NCBI GenBank assembly: GCA_963933055.1
Contig: CAWVSY010000004.1
Coordinates: 1-64,000 of the forward strand
DNA from: Oleispira sp963933055
Lineage (GTDB): Bacteria > Pseudomonadota > Gammaproteobacteria > Pseudomonadales > Oceanobacteraceae
Length of the DNA: 64,000 bases
Direction: 5' to 3'
Below are positions 8,798-18,782 of the stretch, one piece after another; the first letter of the stretch is position 1, and the number at the start of each line of letters is the position of its first letter. The notes below the pieces were generated by a model. The model did no database searches and had not been told where the DNA came from. It was given only the letters and a program-made list of their open reading frames with translations. The position numbers were made by a program, and so were the translations under genes.

Positions 8798-9283
8798 TTA
8801 TGCTTCCACAGAATTAGCATCAGTAACAGAAAGAATTTGAACTTCAAACTCTAAATCTTTACCTGCCAACGGATGATTAAAATCAACCATTACATAATCG
8901 CCTTCAATCGCCTTAATCACACCCGGCAATTCGGCTTTGGCCGCATCGGCAAACGATACCACCAAACCTGGCGATAAAGGCATATCAACGGCAAAGCTAG
9001 AGCGTTTCATTTCTTGTATATTTTGCGGGTTTGTTTGGCCAAAGGCTTTTTCAGCAGGCACGGTAAACGTTTTATGATCACCCGTGGTTAGGCCGATTAA
9101 AAACTCTTCAAAACCTGGCAATAGGTTACCATCACCTAGCGTAAATTCGGCGGGCTTAGCATTAAAGGTTGAATCAACTTCGTCTTTTTTACGAGTGCCA
9201 TCCGTTGCAATGCCTTCCATGCGAAGTGCAAAATGCATAGTCACTTTAGAATCGGCGGCTATCGTTTGTATAGAATTAGACAT
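8798..9283 (-). CDS. fkpB: FKBP-type peptidyl-prolyl cis-trans isomerase (SlpA/FkpB)
   Basis: A 161-residue cytoplasmic FKBP of the SlyD/SlpA branch. The family core is visible: a fold start with VTMHFALRMEGIATDG, the LGDGNLLPGFEEFLIGL segment, EKAFGQ, and a C-terminal VMVDFNHPLAGKDLEFEV. These proteins have peptidyl-prolyl isomerase and chaperone activity through the inserted flap domain. The gene sits between lspA (11 bp) and ispH (2 bp), the conserved arrangement in enterics and pseudomonads, which supports SlpA rather than SlyD; the His-rich metal-binding tail of SlyD is absent. Confidence 0.9.
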   Translation of the reverse strand: MSNSIQTIAADSKVTMHFALRMEGIATDGTRKKDEVDSTFNAKPAEFTLGDGNLLPGFEEFLIGLTTGDHKTFTVPAEKAFGQTNPQNIQEMKRSSFAVDMPLSPGLVVSFADAAKAELPGVIKAIEGDYVMVDFNHPLAGKDLEFEVQILSVTDANSVEA

Positions 9284-9294
9284 TTTCTTTACCT

Positions 9295-9852
9295 TTATAC
9301 TTTATCTTTACTTTCATTTTTAGAAAGCGAACCAGCGCTTTTTTGAGCCGCCGCTTTCTCACGACGCGCTTCAAAAACCACATCTAAACCGAGCATGATG
9401 GCACCCACAGTAATGGCACTATCGGCAATATTAAAGGCGGGAAAATAAGAACCATCCCAATGTACGGATATAAAATCGATAACATGCCCATAAACCAAGC
9501 GGTCAAATAGATTACCTAATGCGCCACCTAAAATAAGGGTTAAGGCAACCGCTAACCATTTATTTTCACGCGGTAACTTATACAACCAGCTGATTAGCAT
9601 CACGCTAACGCCCACCGCAATCGCAGTAAAAAACCAACGCTGCCATCCATCTTCACCGGCAAGAAAACTAAACGCTGCACCAGGGTTATAAAGTAGTGTT
9701 AAATCAAATACCGGAAAAATCGGCACTGGCTGGCCATAGGTTAAAAAGTTTTCGGCAAGCTGCTTGGTAATCAGATCGAAGGCAATCACGAAGACCGTTA
9801 ACCACAACCAAATCAGGGCGGAGGGTTCCCCAGCCTTGCGTTCTTGATTCAT
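9295..9852 (-). CDS. lspA: Lipoprotein signal peptidase (signal peptidase II)
   Basis: A 185-residue inner-membrane aspartyl protease that removes signal peptides from diacylated prolipoproteins. Four hydrophobic segments are evident. The catalytic aspartates are Asp126 in YGHVIDFISV and Asp144 in FNIADSAITVG, and the NPGAAFSFL motif of LspA is present. The C-terminal tail is unusually charged (about 25 Lys/Glu/Ser-rich residues). It is located between ileS and fkpB as in most gammaproteobacteria and is likely cotranscribed with them. Confidence 0.95.
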   Translation of the reverse strand: MNQERKAGEPSALIWLWLTVFVIAFDLITKQLAENFLTYGQPVPIFPVFDLTLLYNPGAAFSFLAGEDGWQRWFFTAIAVGVSVMLISWLYKLPRENKWLAVALTLILGGALGNLFDRLVYGHVIDFISVHWDGSYFPAFNIADSAITVGAIMLGLDVVFEARREKAAAQKSAGSLSKNESKDKV

Positions 9853-9930
9853 GCTAAATTACTCAATTTTTTTTGTACCGATTGACGTGACTCTTTAATC
9901 ACGTCAATCATTCACTATTAAACTACAGGT

Positions 9931-12909
9931 TTATGCAAAGTGACGAACTTCGCCATCCCCTGCAATATTCGTTACGCAACGAGAACACAAGGTCGCATGT
10001 TCAGGATGTAACCCTACTGTGACATTATGGTGCCAGCAACGTTCACACTTCTCAGCCGTTGAAGCCGCAAGCGATAAACGTAAACCTGCAACATCCGTCT
10101 TTTGCGTTGTATCTTCATCAGCATCTGCTAATGCCTTAACTTCAGCAGTCGAAGTAATCGTTACAAAACGAAGCTCTTCGCCTAGCTTTTCTAACTGAGA
10201 TTTCAGCGTTTCATCAGCAAACAACGTCACATCAGCGGCTAAACTAGAACCTACTTTTTTATCACTACGCGCTTCTTCTAAGATTTTATTCACAGCCGTT
10301 TTAACCGCCATGATTTCACGCCAATAAGCATCATCTAATGTCAGATCAGCCACTTCAGGCAGCTCATACCATTCAGCCAACAGAACGGACCTTTCACGAT
10401 CAATCGCATTACCTTGCGCATCAATAGCGACTGGCAATACATCCCAAATTTCTTCAGCCGTAAAACTGATTACCGGAGCAATCCAGCGCACCATTGCTTC
10501 AGCAATATGATACAAAGCTGTTTGCGCACTACGACGTGCAAGGCCATCCGCCTTACAGGTGTACTGGCGATCTTTAATGATGTCTAGGTAGAAAGAACCG
10601 AGTTCGCCTACACTGAAGTTCATCAACAACTTGGTTAAACCGCTAAAGTTATAATCGGCATACAAGTCTTTCACTTGCTGATCGATATTCACTGCACGAT
10701 CCAAAACCCATGCATCTAATGGCAGCATATCTTCAACTGCAACCAAGTCCGTTTTCGGATTAAAGCCGGCAATGTTCGCCAATAAGAAACGACAGGTATT
10801 ACGGATACGACGATACGCATCAGCGTTACGCTTTAAGATTTCATCAGACACGGTCATTTCAGTACTGTAATCGGTATCAGCAACCCACCAGCGTAAAATA
10901 TCAGCGCCTAACTTATCCATAACCTCGATAGGCGATACGGTATTACCGATCGACTTCGACATCTTGCGACCTTGTGCATCAACCGTAAAACCGTGCGTCA
11001 ACGCGGTTTTATAAGGGGCTTGGCCTTTCGCAGCAACCGACGTTAATAACGACGACTGGAACCAACCACGGTGTTGATCTGAACCTTCAAGATACAAATC
11101 AGCGGGTGAACGTAAACCATCGCGCTCATCAAGAACCGCGGCATGCGTTACACCAGAATCGAACCATACGTCTAAGGTATCAGTCACTTTCACATAATTT
11201 TCAGCATCTTCGGCGCTTAACAAATCAGCAGCTTCTAATTCGAACCACGCATCAATACCTTTTTCTTCAACTTTCAACGCCACTTTTTCGATCAACGCTT
11301 TGCTATCTGGATGCAGTGCAGAGGTTTCTTTATGAACGAATAACGCAATAGGAACACCCCAAGTACGCTGACGAGAAATACACCAATCAGGACGACCATT
11401 CATCATGCCTTCGATGCGAGCCTTACCCCAACTTGGGCGCCACTCAATATCATGCTCAACCGCATGCATCGCTTGCGATAATAAAGACGTTTCGGCATTG
11501 TCCGATTCCATCGCGATGAACCACTGAGGCGTCGCACGGAAAATAATCGGTGTTTTGTGGCGCCAGCAATGTGGATAGCTGTGCTCAATTTTTAATTTCT
11601 TAATCAACGCATTTGGCGTACCAATGGTAGGGTCACCTAAAATACCCAATACACGGAAAACACCCTTATCAGCAACCGACAAACCAGAAAGCTCTAGACT
11701 TTCTAACGCGGGGTTACTAATAAAATTACCTTCGGCGCTTACCAACATGGCTTCGGAAGAAATGCCATATTGATTAGAAACGATGTAATCGTCTGCACCG
11801 TGCATTGGCGCAGTGTGTACAGAACCGGTACCTGCATCGGCCGTTACGTGCATACCGGTAATAACAGGTACTTGTTTTAAACCGCTACCATTGGCTGCAG
11901 GCATAAAAGGATGGTTAACCGAGAAAGGAGCCAAGTCTTGCTCAGGTAACTGACCAAAAGCCTCGCCTTTAGCATTGGCAATCACGTTAAAGTCGGTGAT
12001 GCCATAACGGCCCATCGCATCTTCAACCAAGGCTGTTGCTAGAACTAAAATCTCATCTTGCTCAGTTTCAGTATTGATGTGAACTAAGGAATACTCTAAT
12101 TCAGGATGAACAGAAACGGCTTCGTTCGCAGGTAGCGTCCAAGGCGTTGTTGTCCAGATAACCATACTAGCGGTCTTTTCAGCATACGAAGCATCGCCGC
12201 CAAACGCATTTAATAATGCGGCGGTATCAGTGAACGTAAATTTCACATCGATTGCGATGGATTTTTTATCTTGGTATTCAACTTCTGCTTCGGCCAAAGC
12301 AGAACCACAATCCATACACCAGTTAACCGGCTTGAAACCTTTTTCTAAGTGACCGTTATCAGCAATCTTGCCTAGGGTACGAATGATGTTAGCTTCAAAT
12401 TTGAAATCCATCGTTAGGTAAGGGTTTTCCCAATCACCTAGAACCATCAAACGCTTAAAGCCTTCACGTTGACCGTTCACTTGCTCAGCCGCGTATTCAC
12501 GACAGTGCTGACGGAACTCAGCAGGAGTCACTTTATCCCCCGCTTTGCCGACTTTTTCTTCAACTTTTAATTCAATCGGTAAACCGTGGCAATCCCAACC
12601 AGGAACGTACGGTGCATCGAAGCCAGACATTGTCTTAGACTTAATGATGATATCTTTTAAAACCTTGTTTACCGCGTGACCAATGTGAATATCACCGTTT
12701 GCGTACGGAGGGCCATCGTGCAAAATAAACTGTTCACGACCAGAGCGGGCATTACGAATTTGTTGGTACAAACCCATTTCTTGCCATTGTGCTAATAATT
12801 CAGGCTCACGTTTTGCCAAATTTCCACGCATTGGGAAATCAGTTTCTGGCAAATTCAATGTGGCCTTATATTGGCTCTCTACTTTTCCCGCTTGGTCTTT
12901 ATTGCTCAT
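9931..12909 (-). CDS. ileS: Isoleucyl-tRNA synthetase
   Basis: A 992-residue class Ia aminoacyl-tRNA synthetase charging tRNA-Ile. The HIGH motif lies in PPYANGDIHIGHA near residues 67-78 and the KMSKS loop in GRKMSKSIGN begins near residue 649. The CP1 editing domain lies between them and a C-terminal zinc finger (CERCWHH ... CSRC) ends the protein. It is about 50 residues longer than the E. coli enzyme, through extra internal sequence before KMSKS. The ATG at 12909 is preferred over an upstream in-frame TTG at 12921 because GGAAG sits 6 bases before it. It lies between ribF and lspA in the usual order. Confidence 0.96.
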   Translation of the reverse strand: MSNKDQAGKVESQYKATLNLPETDFPMRGNLAKREPELLAQWQEMGLYQQIRNARSGREQFILHDGPPYANGDIHIGHAVNKVLKDIIIKSKTMSGFDAPYVPGWDCHGLPIELKVEEKVGKAGDKVTPAEFRQHCREYAAEQVNGQREGFKRLMVLGDWENPYLTMDFKFEANIIRTLGKIADNGHLEKGFKPVNWCMDCGSALAEAEVEYQDKKSIAIDVKFTFTDTAALLNAFGGDASYAEKTASMVIWTTTPWTLPANEAVSVHPELEYSLVHINTETEQDEILVLATALVEDAMGRYGITDFNVIANAKGEAFGQLPEQDLAPFSVNHPFMPAANGSGLKQVPVITGMHVTADAGTGSVHTAPMHGADDYIVSNQYGISSEAMLVSAEGNFISNPALESLELSGLSVADKGVFRVLGILGDPTIGTPNALIKKLKIEHSYPHCWRHKTPIIFRATPQWFIAMESDNAETSLLSQAMHAVEHDIEWRPSWGKARIEGMMNGRPDWCISRQRTWGVPIALFVHKETSALHPDSKALIEKVALKVEEKGIDAWFELEAADLLSAEDAENYVKVTDTLDVWFDSGVTHAAVLDERDGLRSPADLYLEGSDQHRGWFQSSLLTSVAAKGQAPYKTALTHGFTVDAQGRKMSKSIGNTVSPIEVMDKLGADILRWWVADTDYSTEMTVSDEILKRNADAYRRIRNTCRFLLANIAGFNPKTDLVAVEDMLPLDAWVLDRAVNIDQQVKDLYADYNFSGLTKLLMNFSVGELGSFYLDIIKDRQYTCKADGLARRSAQTALYHIAEAMVRWIAPVISFTAEEIWDVLPVAIDAQGNAIDRERSVLLAEWYELPEVADLTLDDAYWREIMAVKTAVNKILEEARSDKKVGSSLAADVTLFADETLKSQLEKLGEELRFVTITSTAEVKALADADEDTTQKTDVAGLRLSLAASTAEKCERCWHHNVTVGLHPEHATLCSRCVTNIAGDGEVRHFA

Positions 12910-12980
12910 TTTTGCTTCCAACTATAATCTGCCGTTAGGCACTTATGTTTTAAATTTAATTCTATTTGTTCGTCACTGTT

Positions 12981-13976
12981 CTAGGAAAAGAATTCCCGAG
13001 CAACATTAATATCTTTAGCAATGGCGGCTTTCAGTTCATCTAGCCCATTAAACTTTTTCTCTTCACGGATCTTCTGACAAAACTCGATACTTAAACGCTT
13101 GCCATAGAGATCATCTGCAAAGTCAAAAATATGGACTTCTAACGAAGGCTCAGGAATTCCTGTTATCGTCGGTTTAACTCCGATATTAGCAACACCTTGC
13201 CACTCTTTCACTTTTCCATTGCTATCAAGAGCTTGGCTTTCGTTACAGCGAGCCACTTCAATCTCGATCGCTTTTACCGCATAAACTCCCGTCATTGGAA
13301 GTTTATTGCGCTGTAAAATAATATTCGCAGTAGGGACACCAATCGTGCGCCCAAGCTGACGACCATAACCAATACGACCACTCATACGATACGGTCGCCC
13401 TAACAATGTATTCACCGATTCTAAATCATTTGCGCTTAAACACTCGCGTATACGCGTACTGCTGACACGCTTACCTTCGATTTCAAACGTTTTGGTATCC
13501 TCAACACTAAAGCCATTCCCTTTATTAGAGGATTCTCCAGCTTGCTGACCTGATGTCTGCAATAATTGATAATCCCCTGTGCGATCACAACCAAAACGAA
13601 AATCATCCCCCACAATTAAATGGCGAATTTTCAAGCCATCCAACAAAATCGTCTGAATAAACTGATCGGCACTCATCGAGCGAAGTTTCTGGTTGAACGG
13701 CAAACAAAGTACGTAATCAACACCAAAACTGGCGAGGTCTTGCAACTTCTCACTCATATTAGCAAGACGCGCAGGGGCTTGATCCGGTGCAAAAAACTCA
13801 CGCGGCTGTGGTTCAAACATCATAACGACTGTTGGTAATTGATGCTGTGCACCCTGTTTTTTCAGCTGCTGAAGAATCGCCTGATGCCCTAAATGAACAC
13901 CATCGAAGTTGCCGATAGTCGCAACGCAGCCCGAAAAATCGGATGGAATATTGTGTAACCCACGAATAAGGCGCAT
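12981..13976 (-). CDS. ribF: Bifunctional riboflavin kinase / FAD synthetase
   Basis: A 331-residue RibF that phosphorylates riboflavin to FMN and adenylylates FMN to FAD. The N-terminal nucleotidyltransferase domain shows ATIGNFDGVHLGHQ and the ISSTRIR-like signature (RVSSTRIREC). The C-terminal kinase domain has GRTIGVPTANI (TxAN motif) and VYAVKA. Length agrees with the family. It heads the ribF-ileS-lspA-fkpB-ispH run. In Pseudomonas murJ is directly upstream; here about 3 kb with a GlxA regulator and fabY separates them. Confidence 0.94.
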   Translation of the reverse strand: MRLIRGLHNIPSDFSGCVATIGNFDGVHLGHQAILQQLKKQGAQHQLPTVVMMFEPQPREFFAPDQAPARLANMSEKLQDLASFGVDYVLCLPFNQKLRSMSADQFIQTILLDGLKIRHLIVGDDFRFGCDRTGDYQLLQTSGQQAGESSNKGNGFSVEDTKTFEIEGKRVSSTRIRECLSANDLESVNTLLGRPYRMSGRIGYGRQLGRTIGVPTANIILQRNKLPMTGVYAVKAIEIEVARCNESQALDSNGKVKEWQGVANIGVKPTITGIPEPSLEVHIFDFADDLYGKRLSIEFCQKIREEKKFNGLDELKAAIAKDINVAREFFS

Positions 13977-14045
13977 ACCGCCGATAAACCCCGCCTAAAA
14001 TAACTGCGGGATTATAGCGACTTGACCAGCAAGTGAACAGAAGAA

Positions 14046-15053
14046 TTAGCCGACAAACAATTTATGCCGCACCTTATTTCGATAGGATTTAGGACTTTGT
14101 CCAGAATAACGATGAAAGATACGGCCAAAATAACTGGTATCGCCATAACCCACCGCTGCACCTATGTCGGCAATTGCCATGTCGGTATTTTTTAATAAAT
14201 CTTTTGCTTCCATACAGCGTAAATGTTGCTGATATTGCCCCAAAGTTTTACCACAAACACTTTTAAAGCGGCGCGAAAGCTGCCTAACACTGATTTTTGC
14301 ATGCTTAGCTAATGCTTCTACATCTAGGCTTTCGCTCAAATTTTGCTGCAGCCAGCCCTGAATGTTAGCAATACTTTCATCAGGATGCTGACGGCCCATT
14401 TCTGCATGAAAAACCTTAGTATCAAAGGGATTTCGCACCTCCGGAGAAAACTGCTGCTCTACCTGCAAAGACAGCTCTTTACCAAAAACCAAGCCCAACC
14501 AATGAATCATCATATCCGCTGCTGAACTTACGCTGGCCGCACAATAAATACGCCCCGATTGAGTCAATAAATGCTTACGCTGCAAATTAACCAATGGATA
14601 GGCGCGCGAAAATTGATCTAAGTAGTGCCAATGAGTGGTTGCCGCCTTACCGTTCAAAATACCGCTTTCGGCGACCAAACCTACCCCAGTTCCTACGGCC
14701 ATAATACTGGCCCCCGCTAAGTATTGCTTTAATAACCACGGAATCGTCGTATCTTGATGATTACGAATAGTATTCGCAGGATTGCGCCATAACGCAGGAA
14801 CAACGATCAAGTCAGTCGATTGTATGTGTGATAATTCACAATGAGGCCATACCTGAAAGCCTCCTAGCAAACATACTGATTTTAATTCTGGCGCCGCTAC
14901 TTCTATTTTAAAATCCGTATTTCCCGCCCGACTGACTTTTAGCCGCGCCCTCGCCGCTTCCAACATTTCCATCGGGTTCGCGGCACTCGATCCCAGCATC
15001 TGCTCTATCGCCAGAATAGTGATGTGCCTGATATTTTGCATTACTGGTTTCAT
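14046..15053 (-). CDS. GlxA-family AraC-type transcriptional regulator
   Basis: A 335-residue regulator with an N-terminal DJ-1/PfpI-like (class I glutamine amidotransferase-like) domain, about residues 10-190, and a C-terminal AraC/XylS double helix-turn-helix, about residues 230-325 (SVRQLSRRFKSVCGKTLGQY and IADIGAAVGYGDTSYFGRIF). The ATG at 15053 is chosen over a TTG six bases upstream because GAGG lies 8 bases before it. It is divergent from the fabY-like gene, so it is the natural candidate regulator of that gene. The ligand cannot be read from sequence. Members of this group regulate quaternary amine or amino acid use in some bacteria. Confidence 0.8.
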   Translation of the reverse strand: MKPVMQNIRHITILAIEQMLGSSAANPMEMLEAARARLKVSRAGNTDFKIEVAAPELKSVCLLGGFQVWPHCELSHIQSTDLIVVPALWRNPANTIRNHQDTTIPWLLKQYLAGASIMAVGTGVGLVAESGILNGKAATTHWHYLDQFSRAYPLVNLQRKHLLTQSGRIYCAASVSSAADMMIHWLGLVFGKELSLQVEQQFSPEVRNPFDTKVFHAEMGRQHPDESIANIQGWLQQNLSESLDVEALAKHAKISVRQLSRRFKSVCGKTLGQYQQHLRCMEAKDLLKNTDMAIADIGAAVGYGDTSYFGRIFHRYSGQSPKSYRNKVRHKLFVG

Positions 15054-15201
15054 CGTCAAACCTCACTATTCAAGTATCGTTAATGAAAGTCATCAGTGTT
15101 TTTCTACAAAGCCTTCCAATACGTCTTTTTTAGCATAGTTTATGTCTCTTTAGTTCTAATAAGACTTTTTCCTTTCGGCCCATAATGTGACATCTAACCC
15201 A

Positions 15202-15235
15202 GAAGCCCTAAATTGATTCACACTTTAGCGGCTTC
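15202..15235 (+). other. Inverted repeat in the fabY upstream region
   Basis: Arms GAAGCCCTAAA and TTTAGCGGCTTC (one bulged base) flank an 11-base loop, 49 bp before the fabY start. It lies in the GlxA-fabY divergent spacer and could be an operator or a leader hairpin. No T-run follows. Confidence 0.4.
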
Positions 15236-15283
15236 AGTATGCGCTTTTAAAGGCGGCCACTGATTTAGAATGAAGGAAATACA

Positions 15284-17065
15284 ATGAGCCATCAGAACGC
15301 TTCACCAAGCCCTCAGCACAAGCCTGTCATCATCACAGGTTATGGCGGTATCAGCGCCGCAGGTCGCAGCTCTTCTGGTCATGCATTTCATCGCATTATT
15401 TTCGACGCATTGAGTCAACAAAAGAAAGATCAAACGTTGCAAAGCCTGGCGCAAGTGATGCAGCTGGGTGAATTAGATTTATCGCAAGCCAGTAATGCAC
15501 AATATTTACTCGATCATAGCCTCATCCGCCAGTGGGATAACATTCATTGGGACCCATTAAACATCCCCTTCCATAGCCCTTTTACTGATGAAAGCGGTCA
15601 TCCATGCTGGAAATTAACCCATAAAAAAAGTCCTGTGCAAAGCGCTGCACAAACCCCCAAAGGCTTTAATCCCGCTGAACTTTATTCATCACACCACCAC
15701 CCTCGTGGCCTGCAAATGGCGGTTTATGGGGCATCCGATGCTATTCGCTCCACAGGTCTAGAATGGGAAGAGCTCAGCTCTCATGTTAAGCCCGATGAAA
15801 TTGCTGTCTACGCAGGCTCTGCTATGAGCCAATTAGATTCTCAAGGCAATGGCGGAATGCTACAAGCAGCCACAACCGGGAAACGTACCAGCTCAAAACA
15901 GTGCGCTCTAGGCTTAACACAAATGCCTGCTGATTTTGTTAACGCTTACGTACTTGGTAATGTTGGTGCAACGGGCACGATGGTAGGAGCCTGCGCAACT
16001 TTTTTATACAATTTGAAACTTGCCTGCGATGACATTCGATCAGGCAAGCGACGCATCGTGATCGTGGGTACAAGTGAAGCCCCATTAGAATCCGAGATTG
16101 TCGAAGGCTATAACGCCATGACCGCTTTAATAACCGAAAAAAAGCTGCGCCAATTAGAAGGCCTTGAGCCCAAAAATGAAGAGCCGCAAGAAGGTGTAGC
16201 AGAAAAAGCCACACCGTTCAGTCGTGCTAGCCGTCCTTTTGCCGATAATGCGGGCTTCACATTAGCAGAGTCTGCTCAATTCTTTGTGCTCTGTGATGCC
16301 GAGCTAACACTGGAGCTAGGGCTAACGGTTCATGGCTCAATAGGCGATGTTTTTGCGCATGCTGATGGCTATAAAAAGTCGATATCAAGCCCAGGAATTG
16401 GGAATTACATTACCATGGGAAAAGCAATGGCCGCGGCTAAGAAACAACTGGGTGATGAAGCATTAAAAAAAGGCAGCTATGTGCAAGCCCATGGCAGCAG
16501 TACGCCACAGAATAGAACCACAGAATCACAGATTTTCTCGAGTTTGGCCCATGCCTTTAAAATAGAAAACTGGCCAATCACCGCAATCAAAGCACACTTA
16601 GGGCATTCCCTAGCATCGGCTTCTGCCGATCAACTATTTACTACCCTAGGGGCTTGGTCTACAGGCATTTTACCGGGAATCACGACCACGAAAAAAGTAG
16701 CCGATGACGTTAGCCAAGATCATTTACGATTCGTACTGCAGCATGAAAAATTCGACCCTAGCACTCTGCCCATCAGCTTTTTAAACGCCAAAGGTTTTGG
16801 GGGGAATAATGCCTCGGCCTATATTATTTCACCTCATAAAACGGATGAAATGTTAAAACAAAATACGACCGACCAAGAGTGGCAGCGCTACCAGCAACGC
16901 AATGAATCTGTTCAGCAGCACGCTAAACAGTACGATCGCAACATGACACAAGGCACCGTCCAGTTACGCTATCGATTTGGCGAAGGCGTACTAGAGCCGA
17001 CTGACTTAAATATTACGGAAAATGGCATCCACATTAAAGGCTATGCACACGCAATAACCTTCTAG
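15284..17065 (+). CDS. fabY: Beta-ketoacyl-ACP synthase, FabY-like
   Basis: A 593-residue thiolase-fold condensing enzyme, longer than FabB/FabF (about 410). The Cys-His-His triad is visible: Cys237 in VGACATF, His403 in QAHGSSTP and His438 in IKAHLGHS. The N-terminus TGYGGISAAGRSS resembles ketoacyl synthase I/II starts. The size and the long insert before the active site fit FabY of Pseudomonas aeruginosa (PA5174), which starts fatty acid synthesis by condensing acetyl-CoA with malonyl-ACP. A C-terminal extension of about 80 residues follows the synthase core. GAAGGA precedes the ATG. It lies alone between a divergent GlxA regulator and convergent murJ. A function in a specialised lipid pathway cannot be excluded. 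Confidence 0.8.
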   Translation: MSHQNASPSPQHKPVIITGYGGISAAGRSSSGHAFHRIIFDALSQQKKDQTLQSLAQVMQLGELDLSQASNAQYLLDHSLIRQWDNIHWDPLNIPFHSPFTDESGHPCWKLTHKKSPVQSAAQTPKGFNPAELYSSHHHPRGLQMAVYGASDAIRSTGLEWEELSSHVKPDEIAVYAGSAMSQLDSQGNGGMLQAATTGKRTSSKQCALGLTQMPADFVNAYVLGNVGATGTMVGACATFLYNLKLACDDIRSGKRRIVIVGTSEAPLESEIVEGYNAMTALITEKKLRQLEGLEPKNEEPQEGVAEKATPFSRASRPFADNAGFTLAESAQFFVLCDAELTLELGLTVHGSIGDVFAHADGYKKSISSPGIGNYITMGKAMAAAKKQLGDEALKKGSYVQAHGSSTPQNRTTESQIFSSLAHAFKIENWPITAIKAHLGHSLASASADQLFTTLGAWSTGILPGITTTKKVADDVSQDHLRFVLQHEKFDPSTLPISFLNAKGFGGNNASAYIISPHKTDEMLKQNTTDQEWQRYQQRNESVQQHAKQYDRNMTQGTVQLRYRFGEGVLEPTDLNITENGIHIKGYAHAITF

Positions 17066-17088
17066 AGCGCTTTTTTCAGAGCTCATCG

Positions 17089-18705
17089 TTAAAATTTGGC
17101 ACCTTTTAAGTGTTTGGGCCTTAGCCCAAATACGACCAAGGTTACAAAATAAACCGCCACACCCACACCAACAATGGCCGACATCCAACCAATGCGCTGC
17201 CAAGTACCCCATTCAAGCCATTGCTGCGCATCACCCATCATAAAGTACATCGCCACAAACAACGCTGCGTTGGCGATTAATACTTTAATCGCAAATGCCA
17301 ACCAGCCTGGCTGAGCTTTATAATGCCCCGTCGCTTTCAAACCACGATACAACATATACGCATTAAAAAAGGCCGATAGTGACGTTGCCAGCGCAAGGCC
17401 TGCATGTTGAAACGGGCCTACTAACGCGAGATTCAATACCATATTGACTACCATCGCTTGAATACCAATTTTCACGGGGGTCTTGGTATCTTGCCGTGCG
17501 TAATAGCCCGGTGCGAGCACTTTAATCAGCATAAAAGCAAACAAGCCAATACCATATGCTTGCAAACTCAACGTCATCTTACCAATATCGTACGGCGTGA
17601 TTTCGCCATGGAAGAAGATGGTCGCCATTAGCGGTGTCGCTAAAACAACCAAGGCCAAAGCCGCTGGTAAGGCTAGCAAGAAGATCATTCGCGTCGCCCA
17701 ATCGAGGGTTTGAGCAAAATGATCTGAATTATCTTCCGCATGCTTCTTCGACAAAGCAGGCAATATCACCACACCAATCGCAATAGCAAAAATACCCAAC
17801 GGCAAGTTATTCAATCGATCCGAGTAGTACAACCAACTGACACTGCCAGGTTCTAAAAAAGACGCCAACAAGGTATCCAATAATAAATTGATCTGGCTAA
17901 CAGACACCCCAAATAACGCGGGGCCCATTAAACGCAGAATACGCCCAACACCTTCCTGTTTTGGCTGATAAGTCGGGCGAACTAATAAACCCAAGCGCGC
18001 AATGAACGGTAATTGAAATAAGAACTGCAATGCGCCCGCCATAAAGACGCCCCAAGCCAGAGCGTACAATGGCTCTACAAACCAGCTAGTCATCACAAGA
18101 GTAGAAAATATTAAGCAAAGATTAAGCAAAACAGGAGTGAATGCCGGAATAGCAAAACGTCCATAAGCATTCAAAATACTGCCGGCAAAAGCGGTGAGAG
18201 AAATAAACAATAAATAGGGGAAGGTAATGCGCAAAAGATCGCCCGTTAAAGCAAATTTCGCCTCATCACCACTAAAGCCCGGTGCAAAAACATAGGGTAG
18301 CCAAGGGGCTAATAGCAAAGCCACCACGGTTACCAAAAATAGAATAAGCCCCAACACACCAGAAACGCTGGCAATTAATAGCTTAACGTCGACAATGCTG
18401 CGCTGTGATTTGTATTCCGACAATACTGGGACAAAAGCAACCGAGAAAGCACCTTCGGCAAATAAGCGGCGTAAAAAATTAGGAATTTTGAAAGCCACAA
18501 AAAACGCATCCGCACGGGCACCAAAATACTGCGCTACGACAACATCACGAACCAGACCAAGCACTCGGCTCAACAAGGTCATGATACTGACAATGCTAGA
18601 AGATCTGACTAATGAAGCCTTTCTTTCTGGCTTGGCCTCATTCAGTTCTTTAGTATTCTGTTTACTATTTTTTTTATCATTGTCCATGGAATTCGGGTCA
18701 GACAT
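17089..18705 (-). CDS. murJ: Lipid II flippase MurJ
   Basis: A 538-residue MurJ (MviN), a MOP-superfamily integral membrane protein that moves lipid II across the inner membrane for peptidoglycan synthesis. About 14 transmembrane segments are apparent. The N-terminal signature SIVSIMTLLSRVLGLVRDVVVAQYFG and the PNFLRRLFAEGAFSVAFVPV motif with the essential arginines are present. The first 30 residues form a charged, Asn/Lys-rich cytoplasmic extension longer than usual. GGAAG precedes the ATG. It normally sits next to ribF and divergent from rpsT; both neighbours have been displaced in this genome. Confidence 0.94.
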   Translation of the reverse strand: MSDPNSMDNDKKNSKQNTKELNEAKPERKASLVRSSSIVSIMTLLSRVLGLVRDVVVAQYFGARADAFFVAFKIPNFLRRLFAEGAFSVAFVPVLSEYKSQRSIVDVKLLIASVSGVLGLILFLVTVVALLLAPWLPYVFAPGFSGDEAKFALTGDLLRITFPYLLFISLTAFAGSILNAYGRFAIPAFTPVLLNLCLIFSTLVMTSWFVEPLYALAWGVFMAGALQFLFQLPFIARLGLLVRPTYQPKQEGVGRILRLMGPALFGVSVSQINLLLDTLLASFLEPGSVSWLYYSDRLNNLPLGIFAIAIGVVILPALSKKHAEDNSDHFAQTLDWATRMIFLLALPAALALVVLATPLMATIFFHGEITPYDIGKMTLSLQAYGIGLFAFMLIKVLAPGYYARQDTKTPVKIGIQAMVVNMVLNLALVGPFQHAGLALATSLSAFFNAYMLYRGLKATGHYKAQPGWLAFAIKVLIANAALFVAMYFMMGDAQQWLEWGTWQRIGWMSAIVGVGVAVYFVTLVVFGLRPKHLKGAKF

Positions 18706-18782
18706 GGAGCTTCCGTGCGCGGTAATGAAATAGGAAAGAGTTTAGTATTCTTTATTAAACAATCAAATTATTGAAAATCGAA

